Shown: positions 8,881 to 18,112, counted from the stretch's first letter. The stretch: 64,000 bases of DNA from Halomicroarcula saliterrae (GCF_031624395.1 NZ_JAMQON010000003.1:1-64000); one strand, 5' to 3'. Translations and numbers: made by a program. The notes: a model not told the origin generated them from the letters alone.

Positions 8881-10512
8881 TCACGCCCGCTTTCGGTGCG
8901 AGTCGAGGTCGATGTCGAGTTCGTCCAGCTTGTCCTCCCACTCGGCGCGTTTCTCCTGGTGGTCTTCGAGGAACTCGGCCATCAGCTCCGCCGCTTGCTC
9001 CTTGCAGCCGCCACAGAGTCGCTCGCCGCCGACGCACTCGTCGTACACTTCCTCGGCGAACTCGTCGTCGTCGCCCGAGAGGAGGTAGGCGTACAGTTCG
9101 TAGACGGGACACTCGTCGGCCCGGCCGCCCTTCTCGCGCTGTTCCTCGGCGGTGGCCCGGCCCCCGGTCGTGGCGGATTTCACCTTGTCGAAGCCGTCGC
9201 TGGGGTCGTCGAGCAAGGAGATGTGGGAGGCCGGAATCGAGGATGACATCTTCCCGCCGGTGAGGCCGGTCATGAACCGGTGGTAGATCGAGGACGGCGG
9301 CAGGAAGCCGTAGCCGCCGGTGTCGAGTTCGACCTCGCGGGCCAGTTCGTCCGCGTCGGCGCGGTCGAGGTCGAAGGCGTCGACGTGTTCGTCGTAGACG
9401 CGCTTCTCGCCGGAGACGGCCTCGATGAGCGCCTCGAAGGCCGCGTCGGTGGCGTTGCGGTCGAAGATGCGGGTCCGCGGCCGAATCGGCTCCTTGCCGG
9501 CGTTGTCGAGCTTCTCGGTAACGGACTCGCGAGCGTCCGCGGGCGCTGGCTCGTGCTCGCGAAGATAGTCGGCGGCCTCGACACAGCGGGGCGTCTCCGG
9601 GTCCTCGGCGTACGCCTCGCGGGCGTCGTAGGCCTGTCGCAGGAGCGTCCGCTCGACGGGGTCGGCCTCGAAGCTGGCGAACGCTTCGGTGACGCCGAAG
9701 TAGCGCATCCGCGCCGCGAGGTCCCGCACCAGCCGCATGTGGGGGTCCTGGTCGGGGCCCACGGGAATCACGGTCGGCTTCGGTTCGTCCAGTTGCGGGG
9801 AGAGGATGTCGGCCATCTGGGTGACGACCGACTGCATGTGGGAGACGTCGGTCTCGCCGTCGAAGTCGTAGATGGCCTGCAGCTCCGAGAAGTTCGTCTC
9901 GGCGCCCAGCTCGAAGGCGAGGTCCTGGACCTCGCGGTTGTCGGACTGGCGATACAGCGCTCCGTCCTCGGGGTCAAAGCCCAGCGCGAGCAGGGAGAGG
10001 ATGTAGCTCCTCGCGTGTTCGTCGATCTCGCTCCAGGAGAGCTCGCGGGCGGCGTGGGCTTCGAGGTCGGCGATGAGCGCATAGGCGTCGGCGCCCCGCT
10101 GCTGGTGCCAGATTATCTCGTCGAACACCATCTTGTGGCCGATGTGAGGGTCGCCGGTGGGCATGAACCCCGACAGCGCGGCGAACGGCTCGTCGTTGCG
10201 CATGGCCTCGGCCACGGGGCCGTAGTCCCGGTGGCCGAAGATGACCCCTCGCCGCATCAGGTAGTGAGGGTCCGGGACGCCCGGGAGCACGTCGTCGAAG
10301 CTCTCGATGCCGAACTGCTCGAACAGCTTGCGGTAGTCCTCGACGGTCGAGGAGCCCCACGGGTCGAGCTGGGTCTCGTCGGCGCCGGCGGCGTCAGCAC
10401 CTCCGTCAGTCCGGAGGTCCGACGAGCCTCGCCTCGCGTCGCTCGGCTCACCGCCGTCCGTTCGCGTCTGCTCGTCTGCCGGTTCGTCGTCGGTGTGTGA
10501 ATATCGCGTCAT
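8881..10512 (-). CDS. trpS: Tryptophanyl-tRNA synthetase
   Basis: TrpS charges tRNA-Trp. The 544-residue class I enzyme shows the HIGH-type motif GDPHIGHK near residue 120 and the KMSKS-type motif GGKMSSSIP near residue 410. It also has the archaeal-type start block PDPHYLMRRGVIFGHRD. The first 50 residues are acidic and Gly/Ser/Thr-rich, probably a disordered halophilic extension. The ATG at 10512 is chosen over an upstream in-frame start because that would add a His-rich tract. It lies downstream of endA in the same direction. EndA removes the intron that haloarchaeal tRNA-Trp genes carry, so the two products act on the same tRNA. Confidence 0.95.
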   Translation of the reverse strand: MTRYSHTDDEPADEQTRTDGGEPSDARRGSSDLRTDGGADAAGADETQLDPWGSSTVEDYRKLFEQFGIESFDDVLPGVPDPHYLMRRGVIFGHRDYGPVAEAMRNDEPFAALSGFMPTGDPHIGHKMVFDEIIWHQQRGADAYALIADLEAHAARELSWSEIDEHARSYILSLLALGFDPEDGALYRQSDNREVQDLAFELGAETNFSELQAIYDFDGETDVSHMQSVVTQMADILSPQLDEPKPTVIPVGPDQDPHMRLVRDLAARMRYFGVTEAFASFEADPVERTLLRQAYDAREAYAEDPETPRCVEAADYLREHEPAPADARESVTEKLDNAGKEPIRPRTRIFDRNATDAAFEALIEAVSGEKRVYDEHVDAFDLDRADADELAREVELDTGGYGFLPPSSIYHRFMTGLTGGKMSSSIPASHISLLDDPSDGFDKVKSATTGGRATAEEQREKGGRADECPVYELYAYLLSGDDDEFAEEVYDECVGGERLCGGCKEQAAELMAEFLEDHQEKRAEWEDKLDELDIDLDSHRKRA

Positions 10513-10582
10513 GTGTCGTGTGTCGTGTCGGTGTGCGGTCGAGGCCACGGCGGAGAAAGCGGAGGGAGCATCGTCGGCCTCG

Positions 10583-10603
10583 CCGGCGGGTTACGCCCGC
10601 CGG
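10583..10603 (-). promoter_or_regulatory. Perfect hairpin in the endA-trpS gap
   Basis: CCGGCGGG and CCCGCCGG form an 8-bp stem with a five-base loop, 71 bases upstream of trpS. A second inverted repeat (GTCCACTC / GAGTGGAC, about 10620-10627 with 10657-10664) lies next to it. Together they could end the endA message or shape a trpS leader; there is no T-run. Confidence 0.4.
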
Positions 10604-10721
10604 ACGGGGACCGCGAAACTGTCCACTCTCCGGACGTGCCAGCGCCAGCCGTCGGCGGGAGTGGACACCATGTGGGGGACATGCGCGAACACGGTCTTAT
10701 GCCTTCCGGGTCTCGAACCGG

Positions 10722-11717
10722 TCACGGCGTCAGCCGCTCCACTTGCACCCACTCGATACCGTCGCCGACGAGCGCGAACACCATCGTCTTTCGCACCCCG
10801 TGGGCGAGGCGAACGTCCAGTGCGAGGTCCCGCGGCTCGAAGTCGTGGTCGGCGGGCAGCGCCCGGACCAGCAGTTCGGAGTGGCCCAGATTATCGACGC
10901 TCTCGACGTCGGCGTAGGTCCGGAAGTCCGCGCCGAACTTGAAGCCGGTCTTGGGGACCACGCCGGAGTCCCGCAACGCGGCGTACACTCCCAATCGGCG
11001 GTCGAAGCGCTCGCCCTCCACGTCGCGGCCTCGGTCGACGATAGCGTCCGTGCCCCCGTCGACGTCTAGCAGTCCCTCGCGGGCCAGATAGGCCGCCTCC
11101 ACGAGCGAGAGTTGGACGGCGTCCTCGTCCAGTTGCTGTCCGTAGAAGGCCTGCTGATAGAGCGCCGCCGGCGGGTCCCAGCACAGTACCCGCTCGGCCA
11201 GCAGTTCGCCCCGGACCTCGGGCACGTCGGCCGCGCTCGTCCCCGCGACGGACCGCTCGCTCGTGTCGAGATACGTCAGTTCGCTCTCCTCGTCGACCAC
11301 GGCGAGCACGCAGTCGCCGAGCGAGCCCGCGGGCACGTCGTCGCGCTCGCCGACGACCCGGACGCGATAGGCGACGGCGTCGTCCCACGGCCCCTTCCCC
11401 CGCGGGTAGACCACGAAGTCAGCGCCGACGGGGTCGTCGACCCACCCCTCCCGGGCCGGCGTGAGGTAGAACCCGCGGTCGCGCAGGTCCTTGTACACCA
11501 GGAAATCGACGGCCGAGACGGCCCCGGAGGCGAGGAGCTCCCGGACGTCCATCCCGTCGACGGCGTCGATGTCGCCCCGATAGCAGAGATGAGCGGCCTC
11601 CACGGGCGCGAGGTCGAGGTCGCCGTCGCGGACGCGGCCGTAGCCACGCGAGTCGTAGAACCGCTCGCGAGCGCGGTTCCCGGCCCGGACCACGTCGCCG
11701 TCGAGCGTGAGTTGCAT
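10722..11717 (-). CDS. endA: tRNA-splicing endonuclease
   Basis: EndA cuts bulge-helix-bulge motifs in intron-containing tRNAs and in rRNA precursors. The 331-residue protein is the long euryarchaeal form made of two tandem repeats that acts as a homodimer. The catalytic set is visible in the second repeat: Tyr in DFRTYADVES, His in NLGHSELLVR and Lys in GVRKTMVFAL. The first repeat (GFYLTPAREG, DFVVYPRGK, YRVRVVGERD) lacks the triad, as expected. The start is the ATG at 11717 (MQLTLDGDVV), which fits family starts better than the longer frame. It is followed by trpS. Confidence 0.94.
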   Translation of the reverse strand: MQLTLDGDVVRAGNRARERFYDSRGYGRVRDGDLDLAPVEAAHLCYRGDIDAVDGMDVRELLASGAVSAVDFLVYKDLRDRGFYLTPAREGWVDDPVGADFVVYPRGKGPWDDAVAYRVRVVGERDDVPAGSLGDCVLAVVDEESELTYLDTSERSVAGTSAADVPEVRGELLAERVLCWDPPAALYQQAFYGQQLDEDAVQLSLVEAAYLAREGLLDVDGGTDAIVDRGRDVEGERFDRRLGVYAALRDSGVVPKTGFKFGADFRTYADVESVDNLGHSELLVRALPADHDFEPRDLALDVRLAHGVRKTMVFALVGDGIEWVQVERLTP

Positions 11718-11816
11718 ACCGGTCGGTGGGCCACGGAGGGTCAAATCCCCTGCGGGTTGGGGCGAGGAGAATCTATACTAGAGACCGCAATTGAACGCGA
11801 GAACTCGATGCTGAAC

Positions 11817-12006
11817 AGCCGGAAAGCCCCCGTGCTCTCAGCTCCCGCGACTCGTTGCGCGCTTTACTCGCTTTGCTCGTTGCAGTGCTTACTTCGCCGG
11901 GGTTCGCTGAGAGCACGGCCCCTTTCAGTCCCGCCCGTAGCCGGTTGGGCAGCCGGCATGGGTGGGACTCGAAGGGGCGGCCAGCTACGCTCGGGGCTTT
12001 CTGGCT
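11817..12006. repeat. 190-base nested inverted-repeat element (three-way junction)
   Basis: Three sets of complementary arms are nested. The outer arms 11817-11830 and 11993-12006 match 13 of 14. Inside are 11831-11842 with 11906-11917 (12 of 12) and 11921-11936 with 11960-11977 (near-perfect, with two extra bases). The result is an outer stem enclosing two hairpins. The first hairpin loop holds two copies of CTCGTTGC. It fills the gap between the zinc-ribbon gene and endA. It looks like a non-autonomous or REP-type mobile repeat, or a structured RNA. Similar intergenic sequences seem familiar from other haloarchaea, but that was not checked. Confidence 0.65.
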
Positions 12007-12044
12007 CTTCTCATTGCCATTGGGCGAAATACTGCCGTACAGTT

Positions 12045-12767
12045 TCACCCGGTTTCCCCACACCCGCTGTCCAGACAGCGCCGGCCGCCCGCCGTCTCGA
12101 ACACTGGCAGACCACAGCCACAGTCGCCGGTGACGACCCCCGACGGGAGCGCGTAGCCGGTGTCACACTCCGGATAGTTCTCGCAGCCGGCCAGCAGGCC
12201 GCCCCGTCGCAGAATCCGGAGGTCGCCCCCGCAGTGCTTGCACTCCCACTCGCGGTCGAACAGCGCTACGACCCGGTCGTCGAGTGACTCACAGTCCCGG
12301 TCGATGCAACACTCGATGGCTTCGCCGCGTTCGACCCGCATCGTCGGCAGCGCGCAGTCCCCACAGCGACTGCCGGTGACGGCGGCGTCGGTCGGCAGCC
12401 CGTAGCGTTCGCCACAGCCGGTACAGGTCACGGCGCCGCCCGCACGCACCAGCGTCCCCGGGCACCCCGGGCAGTCGCCGACCGGAACGCCGGCCTGTGA
12501 GGCCGGGAACCGGGCGCTCCCGTGTTCCTCGTGGGCGACGACCCGGAGGAACTGCTCGCCCTCGCGAGCGGTGACAGTGCCGTCCTCGACCGTGACGCTG
12601 TCGGCCCTGGTGAGCCACGCAACCGGCTGATACCCTTCGGCGTCGTGGACCAGCACCGTGTTGTCGGGCTTGACCACGACCAGCACGTCGCCGCGCTGTT
12701 CGCGCTCGCGGGACCCCTCGAAGACAGTCGTACACTCACCGGCCATCACGCGCGTTCCGTCGTGCAT
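12045..12767 (-). CDS. Zinc-ribbon protein with NucS-like N-terminal domain
   Basis: The 240-residue protein has an N-terminal part (residues 10-85: CTTVFEG, VLVVVKPDNTVLVHDAEGYQPVAWL) resembling the N-terminal domain of the NucS/DUF91 endonucleases. Four cysteine clusters of zinc-ribbon type follow: CPGC..CTGC, CGDC..CIDRDC, CKHCGGDL..CENYPEC (topoisomerase C4 type) and CGCG..CLDSGC. The RecB-like nuclease domain of NucS is absent. A role in binding DNA or RNA is likely; catalysis is not supported by what can be seen. The ATG at 12767 gives MHDGTRVMAGECT; the internal ATG seven codons later is also possible. Confidence 0.75.
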   Translation of the reverse strand: MHDGTRVMAGECTTVFEGSREREQRGDVLVVVKPDNTVLVHDAEGYQPVAWLTRADSVTVEDGTVTAREGEQFLRVVAHEEHGSARFPASQAGVPVGDCPGCPGTLVRAGGAVTCTGCGERYGLPTDAAVTGSRCGDCALPTMRVERGEAIECCIDRDCESLDDRVVALFDREWECKHCGGDLRILRRGGLLAGCENYPECDTGYALPSGVVTGDCGCGLPVFETAGGRRCLDSGCGETG

Positions 12768-12853
12768 AGCGGCGGTGGGCCCGTCCCGGTATCTAAACCC
12801 TCGGTCGTCACGGCCGGCGACGGGGTTTTCCGCCCACCGGGTGAGAGGTGAGT

Positions 12854-13378
12854 ATGGAACCGACGAGACGGGCGGTACTGGGCACGGTCGGCGGACTCGG
12901 TGTCACCGCGGGCTGTACCGGCGGTGGCAGCGAGACGCCGACCGCCCGAGCGGGCATCAGCTACAGCGTCGTGAACCGCGACGCCGGCCCGCACGACGTG
13001 TTGCTGGCGGCGACGCCCAACGGGGTCACCGGCTACGAGTTCACGTACGCCGACGGGGAGACACGGCGCGTCGAGGCGACGGACCTCGGGGAACTGCCGG
13101 CCGAGGCGTTCGACGGCGCGATCCGGCTCACGCCGGTTGGCGAGGGTGTCGACCGACGGGAGCTGTCGCTCGCTGCAGGTGAGCAACGGCGGGGTTCCTT
13201 CGACGGGCTGCCCGCAGACACGCAGGTGTTTACTGCCATCGCCCCCGGCGGCGAGCAGATACGGTCGTACGGGTTCTCGTGGTGTGACGTGGGGCGTATG
13301 GAGCTGGACATCCAGCTCAGGACCGGCGAGAGCTACGAGGAGAGCGTCCGCTGTCTGGACGCCGCGTCCTCGGGCTAG
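12854..13378 (+). CDS. Tat-type lipoprotein, unknown function
   Basis: From the ATG at 12854 the protein has a short twin-arginine signal (TRRAVLGTVGG) and a lipobox ending TAGC, so it is probably exported folded and anchored by a lipid on Cys near residue 20. The remaining 150 residues read as a beta-rich domain with a single C-terminal Cys (VRCLDA) and a WCDVG segment, and may form a disulfide. A GTG two codons earlier is the only alternative start. No family was recognised. It is divergent from the zinc-ribbon gene, with about 85 bases between. Confidence 0.75.
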   Translation: MEPTRRAVLGTVGGLGVTAGCTGGGSETPTARAGISYSVVNRDAGPHDVLLAATPNGVTGYEFTYADGETRRVEATDLGELPAEAFDGAIRLTPVGEGVDRRELSLAAGEQRRGSFDGLPADTQVFTAIAPGGEQIRSYGFSWCDVGRMELDIQLRTGESYEESVRCLDAASSG

Positions 13379-13436
13379 ACAGAGTGCAACCGGTCGAGCG
13401 CAAGGGGCAAACCGTTCGGGCGAGTGAGGGGAACCA

Positions 13437-14099
13437 ATGAGTGACGCACCGACCGCAATCTGTTTCGACATGGACGGCGTCCTCGTCCAGTCCGAGGACC
13501 ACTGGGTCAGTATCCAGCGCGAGCATATCCTGCCGACGGTCGCGCCCGACGACGACATCCCGCTGTCGGCCATCACCGGCCGGGACTACACCGAGGTGTA
13601 CCCCGACCTCGACGGCGAGTACGACCTCGCGGTCACGCGCGAGGAGTACGAGCGGCTGTTCGAGGAGGCCGGCAAGGAGATATACGGTGACCACGCCACG
13701 ATGCTCGACGGCGTCGACGACCTGCTCGCGGACCTCCGGGAGGCCGGCACCCAGCTGGCGCTGACCACCTCGGCGCCGTGGGACTGGATCGACGTCATCG
13801 AGGAGCGCTTTGGCCTGTTGCACCACTTCGACGCCGCCGTCAGCGCACAGGACGTCGACGGCCCGGGCAAGCCCGAGCCACACATCTACGAGCGCGGTGC
13901 GTCGGAACTCGCCGTCGACCCGGCGAACTGCTGGGCCGTCGAGGACTCCTACGCCGGCGCGAGCGCGGCAGTGGCCGCGGGGATGACGACCGTCGGCTTC
14001 CACGGCGACGGCGCGGCGACGGACCTCCCGATGGTCCACTACGAGGCGAGCGACGCGGCGGAGCTTCGCGCGGTGCTACTCGGACAGCGCCGCCAGTAA
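13437..14099 (+). CDS. HAD-superfamily hydrolase, phosphatase-like
   Basis: All four HAD motifs are present in a 220-residue protein of the beta-phosphoglucomutase-like subgroup: the nucleophile motif FDMDGVLV at residues 10-17, motif II LTTSAP near 114, the motif III lysine in GKPEPHIY near 145, and motif IV WAVEDSYAG near 164. The helical cap lies between motifs I and II (EDHWVSIQREHIL). It should remove phosphate from a small metabolite; the substrate cannot be told. Upstream is the lipoprotein gene in the same direction, 58 bases away. Confidence 0.9.
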   Translation: MSDAPTAICFDMDGVLVQSEDHWVSIQREHILPTVAPDDDIPLSAITGRDYTEVYPDLDGEYDLAVTREEYERLFEEAGKEIYGDHATMLDGVDDLLADLREAGTQLALTTSAPWDWIDVIEERFGLLHHFDAAVSAQDVDGPGKPEPHIYERGASELAVDPANCWAVEDSYAGASAAVAAGMTTVGFHGDGAATDLPMVHYEASDAAELRAVLLGQRRQ

Positions 14100-14135
14100 A
14101 GGGGAGTCGAAGACCGCATAGCGCCCGAGGGGGAG

Positions 14136-14384
14136 TCAGGCGCTGGCACGGTACCCCCGGCCAATGACGAGGCCGAGGACGTTGGCGAAGAACACACCGG
14201 TAAGCAGGAGGAGGCGGCTCCGTCCGTCCAGTGAACTCATGAGAAGCACGGCATACGCGAGCGGTGCCACGACGGCAGTCCAGAACCCGAGGAACTGGAC
14301 CGGCCGAACAGCCAGCCGTCGGAAGTCGATGCTTCCGCTGGTGAGTGCATCAGTCGGCGACCGAAAGGGCGGAGCACTGGACAT
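14136..14384 (-). CDS. Small membrane protein with two helices
   Basis: From the ATG at 14384 the product has 82 residues, with hydrophobic segments at about 29-48 (VQFLGFWTAVVAPLAYAVLL) and 58-73 (LLLLTGVFFANVLGLVI), and basic residues at the end. A clear TATA box (GTTTATATGG, minus strand, 14421-14430) lies about 40 bases upstream and argues against the longer frame starting at 14456. It converges on the HAD gene. No family was recognised. Confidence 0.7.
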   Translation of the reverse strand: MSSAPPFRSPTDALTSGSIDFRRLAVRPVQFLGFWTAVVAPLAYAVLLMSSLDGRSRLLLLTGVFFANVLGLVIGRGYRASA

Positions 14385-14590
14385 TGGGTTCCTCCTCACT
14401 CCCTCGTAGAACACATACCCCCATATAAACGACAGACGGTTGTATCCAATTCGCACCAGTACGTTTCGTTTGATTGATTTTATCCGGTTTCACAGCGACG
14501 GTCGGAACGAGCGAGACGCTTTTAGCGAGCGGGATAAATTTTATTCCGCAATCTGCGGCAGTTATCTGATGACGGGAGATCCGGCGTCTG

Positions 14591-16963
14591 TCACCGCACC
14601 GCGACTGTCCGAGAGACGGTGACGGGGTCGAGCGGTCGGTTCGGGAACGTCACCTCGACGGTGAATGTCAGTTCGTCGGCGTCGGCCCCGAAGACGGCGA
14701 CGGGGAGCGTCGTCTGGCCGAGATACGACGGTTTGGCCGTCATCTCGCGGCCGTTGACCGTCACCCGGAGGCCGGCCCGTGCGCCGCCGCCGTTGTTCGC
14801 GACGGTCACCTCGCGCATATCGTGGTCGCCGGTGGCGATAGTCTCGGGGAACTCGCCCCAGTCGACGACGACCACGGGGAGGTCACGGGCGTTCGAGACG
14901 ACCTGTTCCGCGACGCCCTCCGAGAGGCCGGCGGCGACGAGTCCCGAGACCCCCGCCCGGACCACGTCGGCCGGGCTGGAGAGCCCCTCGGCGGCGAGTT
15001 TGCCGGCCCGACCGGAGCCGACGCCGTCGATGGCGGTCAACCCCACCGCGTCCTCGCTGATACCGTGTTCGACGCGGGCCTCGACGCGGCAGGCGAGGTT
15101 CGCGAAGCGGGCGGGCGCGAGGTTGTCGAGGAACTCCCGCAGCGCGGCCAGCAGCCGCAGCGCGTTCTGGCGGATGACCCACGCGTCGCTTTTCAACTCG
15201 GTCGGCGTGGTGCCGGTCATCCCCGAGTGCAAGATTGCGAGCACCTTCCGCTGGCCGGCGTCGAGTTCCTCGGGGGCGCCACTACCCACCACCGCGCTCA
15301 CTGCGTCCTGCTCGTCCGAGCGGGCGCTGACGCTGTCGAACTCCGTCGCGCCGGCGACCGTCGCGAGCAGGTCCTCGGCGTCTATCGACTCGGCCGCGTC
15401 CCCGTCGCCGGCCACCGCCGCACAGCGCTCGGCGAGGTCGGCGAAGCGACGCGCGGTGTCGAGCCGGAGGTAGAACTTCGAGGCGAGCTGTCCGAGCCGG
15501 GTGGCCTCGATGCGGAGCCCGTCGCGCTCGACGAAGCCGTCGGCGACGAGCTGGGAGAGCTCGTTCGACACCCGCTCGCGGAGGTCGCTGCCCGCGTCGT
15601 AGGCGTCGGGCGAGGACTTGGCGCGGGCGTAGTAGAACGTCGTCTCCAGCCAGCTCATCACGTCGTCGATGTCCCGAATCGTGCCCAGCGCGATTTCGGC
15701 GTTGAGGTGGGCGTCGAGCTCGCCGGCCAGCCGGGACTCTATCTCCTTGCCGTCCCGCAGCAGGCGGCGGTACTTGTCGGCGTCGGACCGGTCACAGACG
15801 ACCCAGGCGTACCCCATGTCGTCGTAGCCCGGCCGGCCCGCGCGGCCGAGCATCTGGAGCACGTCGAGTGGACTCATGTCCACCTCGCCCTCCAGGGGGT
15901 CGTGGAGCTTCGTGTCGCGGATGACGACACAGCGGGCGGGGAGGTTCACGCCCCAGGCGAGCGTCGAAGTCGAGAAGAGAAGCTGGATTTTCCCCTCCTT
16001 GAACCACTGCTCGACGCGGTTCTTGTCCTCGCGGGAGAGCCCGGCGTGGTGAAAGCCCACACCGTCGAGCACCGACTGGCGCAGCGTGTCGTTGCTCAGG
16101 TCGGCGGCGTCGTTATGGAAATCGTAATCCCCGCGAGCCCCCATCGGGATGTCCCGCTCGACGAGCTCGTCGCGGGCCTTCTTTGCCGCCTGCACGGTGT
16201 CCTGTCGCGAGGAGACGAAGACGAGCGCCTGCCCCTCCTCGCGGATGTGCGGTTCGGCGAGGTCCAGCGCCCGGTAGAGCCGCCGGTACTTGTCGGCGAA
16301 GGCGTTCTCGCCGTGGGTGTAGGTCTTCACGTCGGCGTTCAGCGGCACCGGTCGGTAGGCCTCGTCGAAGGCGAAGGTCGTCTCCGAGGGGGCGTCCAGC
16401 CAGTCGGCCACGTCGTCGATGTTGGGCATCGTCGCCGAGAGCGCGACGACGCGGGGGTCACAGAGTCTGCGGAGCCGCGAGACAGTGACTTCGAGCACCG
16501 CGCCCCGGCGCTCCGAGTCCAGCAGGTGGACCTCGTCGATGACACAGCAGTCCACGTCCATGATAAAGGAGTAGCGGGCCGTCTCGTGTTTCCGTGTGGC
16601 CGAATCGGCCTTCTCGGGAGTCATCACGAGGATGTCGGCCCGTTCGGCCCGACGCGGGCTGAGGTCGCGCTCGCCGGTGACGACGTACACCGAGTAGCCC
16701 AGGTCCTCGAAGCGCTCCCACTCGCTTTCCTTCTCGTTGGTGAGCGCGCGCAGCGGGGCGAGAAAGAGCGCGGTGCCCCCCTCGGCCAGCGTCTTGCAGA
16801 TGGCCAGCTCCGCCAGCGCGGTCTTGCCGCTGGCGGTCGGCGCGCTGACGACGACGTTGTCCTCGCGGTCGAGCAGGGCGGGCAGGGCCGCCGACTGCAT
16901 CTCGTTGAACCGCTCGAAGGGGAAGGCGTCGGCGAACTCCGGCAACACCTCGTCGACTGCCAC
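14591..16963 (-). CDS. hel308: Hel308-type ATP-dependent DNA helicase
   Basis: Hel308 is a 3'-to-5' Ski2-family helicase that works at stalled replication forks and in recombination. The 790-residue protein shows motif I APTASGKT, DEVH in CVIDEVHLLDS, SATMPN, FVSSRQDT and QMLGRAGRPGYDD. It then has the winged-helix and ratchet regions and a helix-hairpin-helix segment AIDGVGSGRAGKLAAEG. The last 100 residues form a beta-rich CARDB-like domain beyond the usual ratchet region. The GTG at 16963 (VAVDEVLPEFADAFPF) is the preferred start; the frame is open 56 codons further, but that part is Arg-rich and unlike the family. It is divergent from the NmrA gene. Confidence 0.93.
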   Translation of the reverse strand: MAVDEVLPEFADAFPFERFNEMQSAALPALLDREDNVVVSAPTASGKTALAELAICKTLAEGGTALFLAPLRALTNEKESEWERFEDLGYSVYVVTGERDLSPRRAERADILVMTPEKADSATRKHETARYSFIMDVDCCVIDEVHLLDSERRGAVLEVTVSRLRRLCDPRVVALSATMPNIDDVADWLDAPSETTFAFDEAYRPVPLNADVKTYTHGENAFADKYRRLYRALDLAEPHIREEGQALVFVSSRQDTVQAAKKARDELVERDIPMGARGDYDFHNDAADLSNDTLRQSVLDGVGFHHAGLSREDKNRVEQWFKEGKIQLLFSTSTLAWGVNLPARCVVIRDTKLHDPLEGEVDMSPLDVLQMLGRAGRPGYDDMGYAWVVCDRSDADKYRRLLRDGKEIESRLAGELDAHLNAEIALGTIRDIDDVMSWLETTFYYARAKSSPDAYDAGSDLRERVSNELSQLVADGFVERDGLRIEATRLGQLASKFYLRLDTARRFADLAERCAAVAGDGDAAESIDAEDLLATVAGATEFDSVSARSDEQDAVSAVVGSGAPEELDAGQRKVLAILHSGMTGTTPTELKSDAWVIRQNALRLLAALREFLDNLAPARFANLACRVEARVEHGISEDAVGLTAIDGVGSGRAGKLAAEGLSSPADVVRAGVSGLVAAGLSEGVAEQVVSNARDLPVVVVDWGEFPETIATGDHDMREVTVANNGGGARAGLRVTVNGREMTAKPSYLGQTTLPVAVFGADADELTFTVEVTFPNRPLDPVTVSRTVAVR

Positions 16964-17230
16964 CGTCGGCTCACTGTCGGCTCGGCGTGACACGTGGGAT
17001 GGGCGGCACCGCGAGGCCAAAGGCGTTTCTATGGCGCGGAGGCCGGCGGCGGCGCGATGTCTCGACCCGACGCCGGCGAACTGGCGGCGCCCAGCGGGCG
17101 CAGTCCAGCGCGAGTCCGGCAGCACCGCCATCGCGGACGGTGGGCTGGCTGGCGGTCGTCCGGAGACCGACGCGACGTTCCGAGGTCAGGGAAACGTTTT
17201 ATTAACACTCCATCTAATTGATAATATATC

Positions 17231-18112
17231 ATGCGAACGGTACTCGTCACCGGTGCGACCGGCACGCAGGGAGGCGCGGTCGTCGACCACTTGCTCGCGT
17301 CCGACCGGCCGTGGGCGGTCCGCGGCCTGACTCGCGACGCCACGAGCGAGGCGGCGCGTGCGCTCGACGAGCGCGGCGTCACGGTGGTCGAGGGGGATAT
17401 GACCGACGCCGAACGGATGGAGACGCTGCTTGCCGACGTCGACGCCGTCTACTGTGTCACGGCGTACGCGAACGGCGGCCGGGAGGGCGACATCGCCCAG
17501 GGCGTGACGGTGGCCGAAGCCGCTGCCGCCGCCGACGTCGACCAGTTCGTCTACAGCTCCGTCGGGAACGCCGGGGACGCCGTGGGGGTCAACATCTTCG
17601 AGGCGAAACACGCCGTCGAACAGCGCATCGCCGAGCTCGGACTGCCGGCGACCGTCGTCCGCCCCACGTTCTTCCTGCAGAACTTCGCGGGGCCGGGGAT
17701 GCGCGAGGACATCCTCGACGGACAGCTCGCGCTCCCGCTCGCGGATGGCGTCTCGCTGGCCGCCGTCGACACGGACGACATCGGGCAGGCGGGCGCGGCG
17801 GCGCTCGCCGACCCCGACCGCTTCGTCGGTGAGACCGTCACGCTCGCCGGCGACGAACTGACTCTGGCGGAGTTCGCCGCGGCGTTCAGCGACTACCTCG
17901 GGAGAGACGTCGAGCCGGTCTCCGTCGACATGGCGGCGTTCCGCGAGGCGATGGGTGACGACTACGCCGACATGTACGAGTGGTTCAACGAGGGCGGCTA
18001 CGACGTGGACATCGAGGGGCTCGCCGAACGGCACGGTATCCAGCCGACCTCATTCCGGGAGTATCTGGAGCGAAGTGACGCGTGGCGACCGGCCTCTGCG
18101 CCGGCGGAGTGA
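17231..18112 (+). CDS. NmrA-like NAD(P)-binding protein
   Basis: The 293-residue protein starts with a Rossmann fold, VLVTGATGTQGGAVV (GxxGxxG). It continues with family features such as VYCVTAYANG, QFVYSSVGNAG and ATVVRPTFFLQNFAG. The SDR Tyr-Lys pair is not conserved, as in NmrA itself. It probably acts as a redox sensor or an atypical reductase; the substrate is unknown. An AT-rich box TTTTATTA at about 17197-17204 places the transcript start at the ATG, a leaderless message. Hel308 is divergent from it. Confidence 0.88.
   Translation: MRTVLVTGATGTQGGAVVDHLLASDRPWAVRGLTRDATSEAARALDERGVTVVEGDMTDAERMETLLADVDAVYCVTAYANGGREGDIAQGVTVAEAAAAADVDQFVYSSVGNAGDAVGVNIFEAKHAVEQRIAELGLPATVVRPTFFLQNFAGPGMREDILDGQLALPLADGVSLAAVDTDDIGQAGAAALADPDRFVGETVTLAGDELTLAEFAAAFSDYLGRDVEPVSVDMAAFREAMGDDYADMYEWFNEGGYDVDIEGLAERHGIQPTSFREYLERSDAWRPASAPAE

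Noticed and set aside
11955-11980. tRNA T-arm-like sequence (TTCGAGTCCCACC on the minus strand), possible att site
   Set aside because: No cloverleaf can be folded, no integrase is near, and the sequence pairs with 11921-11936 as part of the nested repeat.
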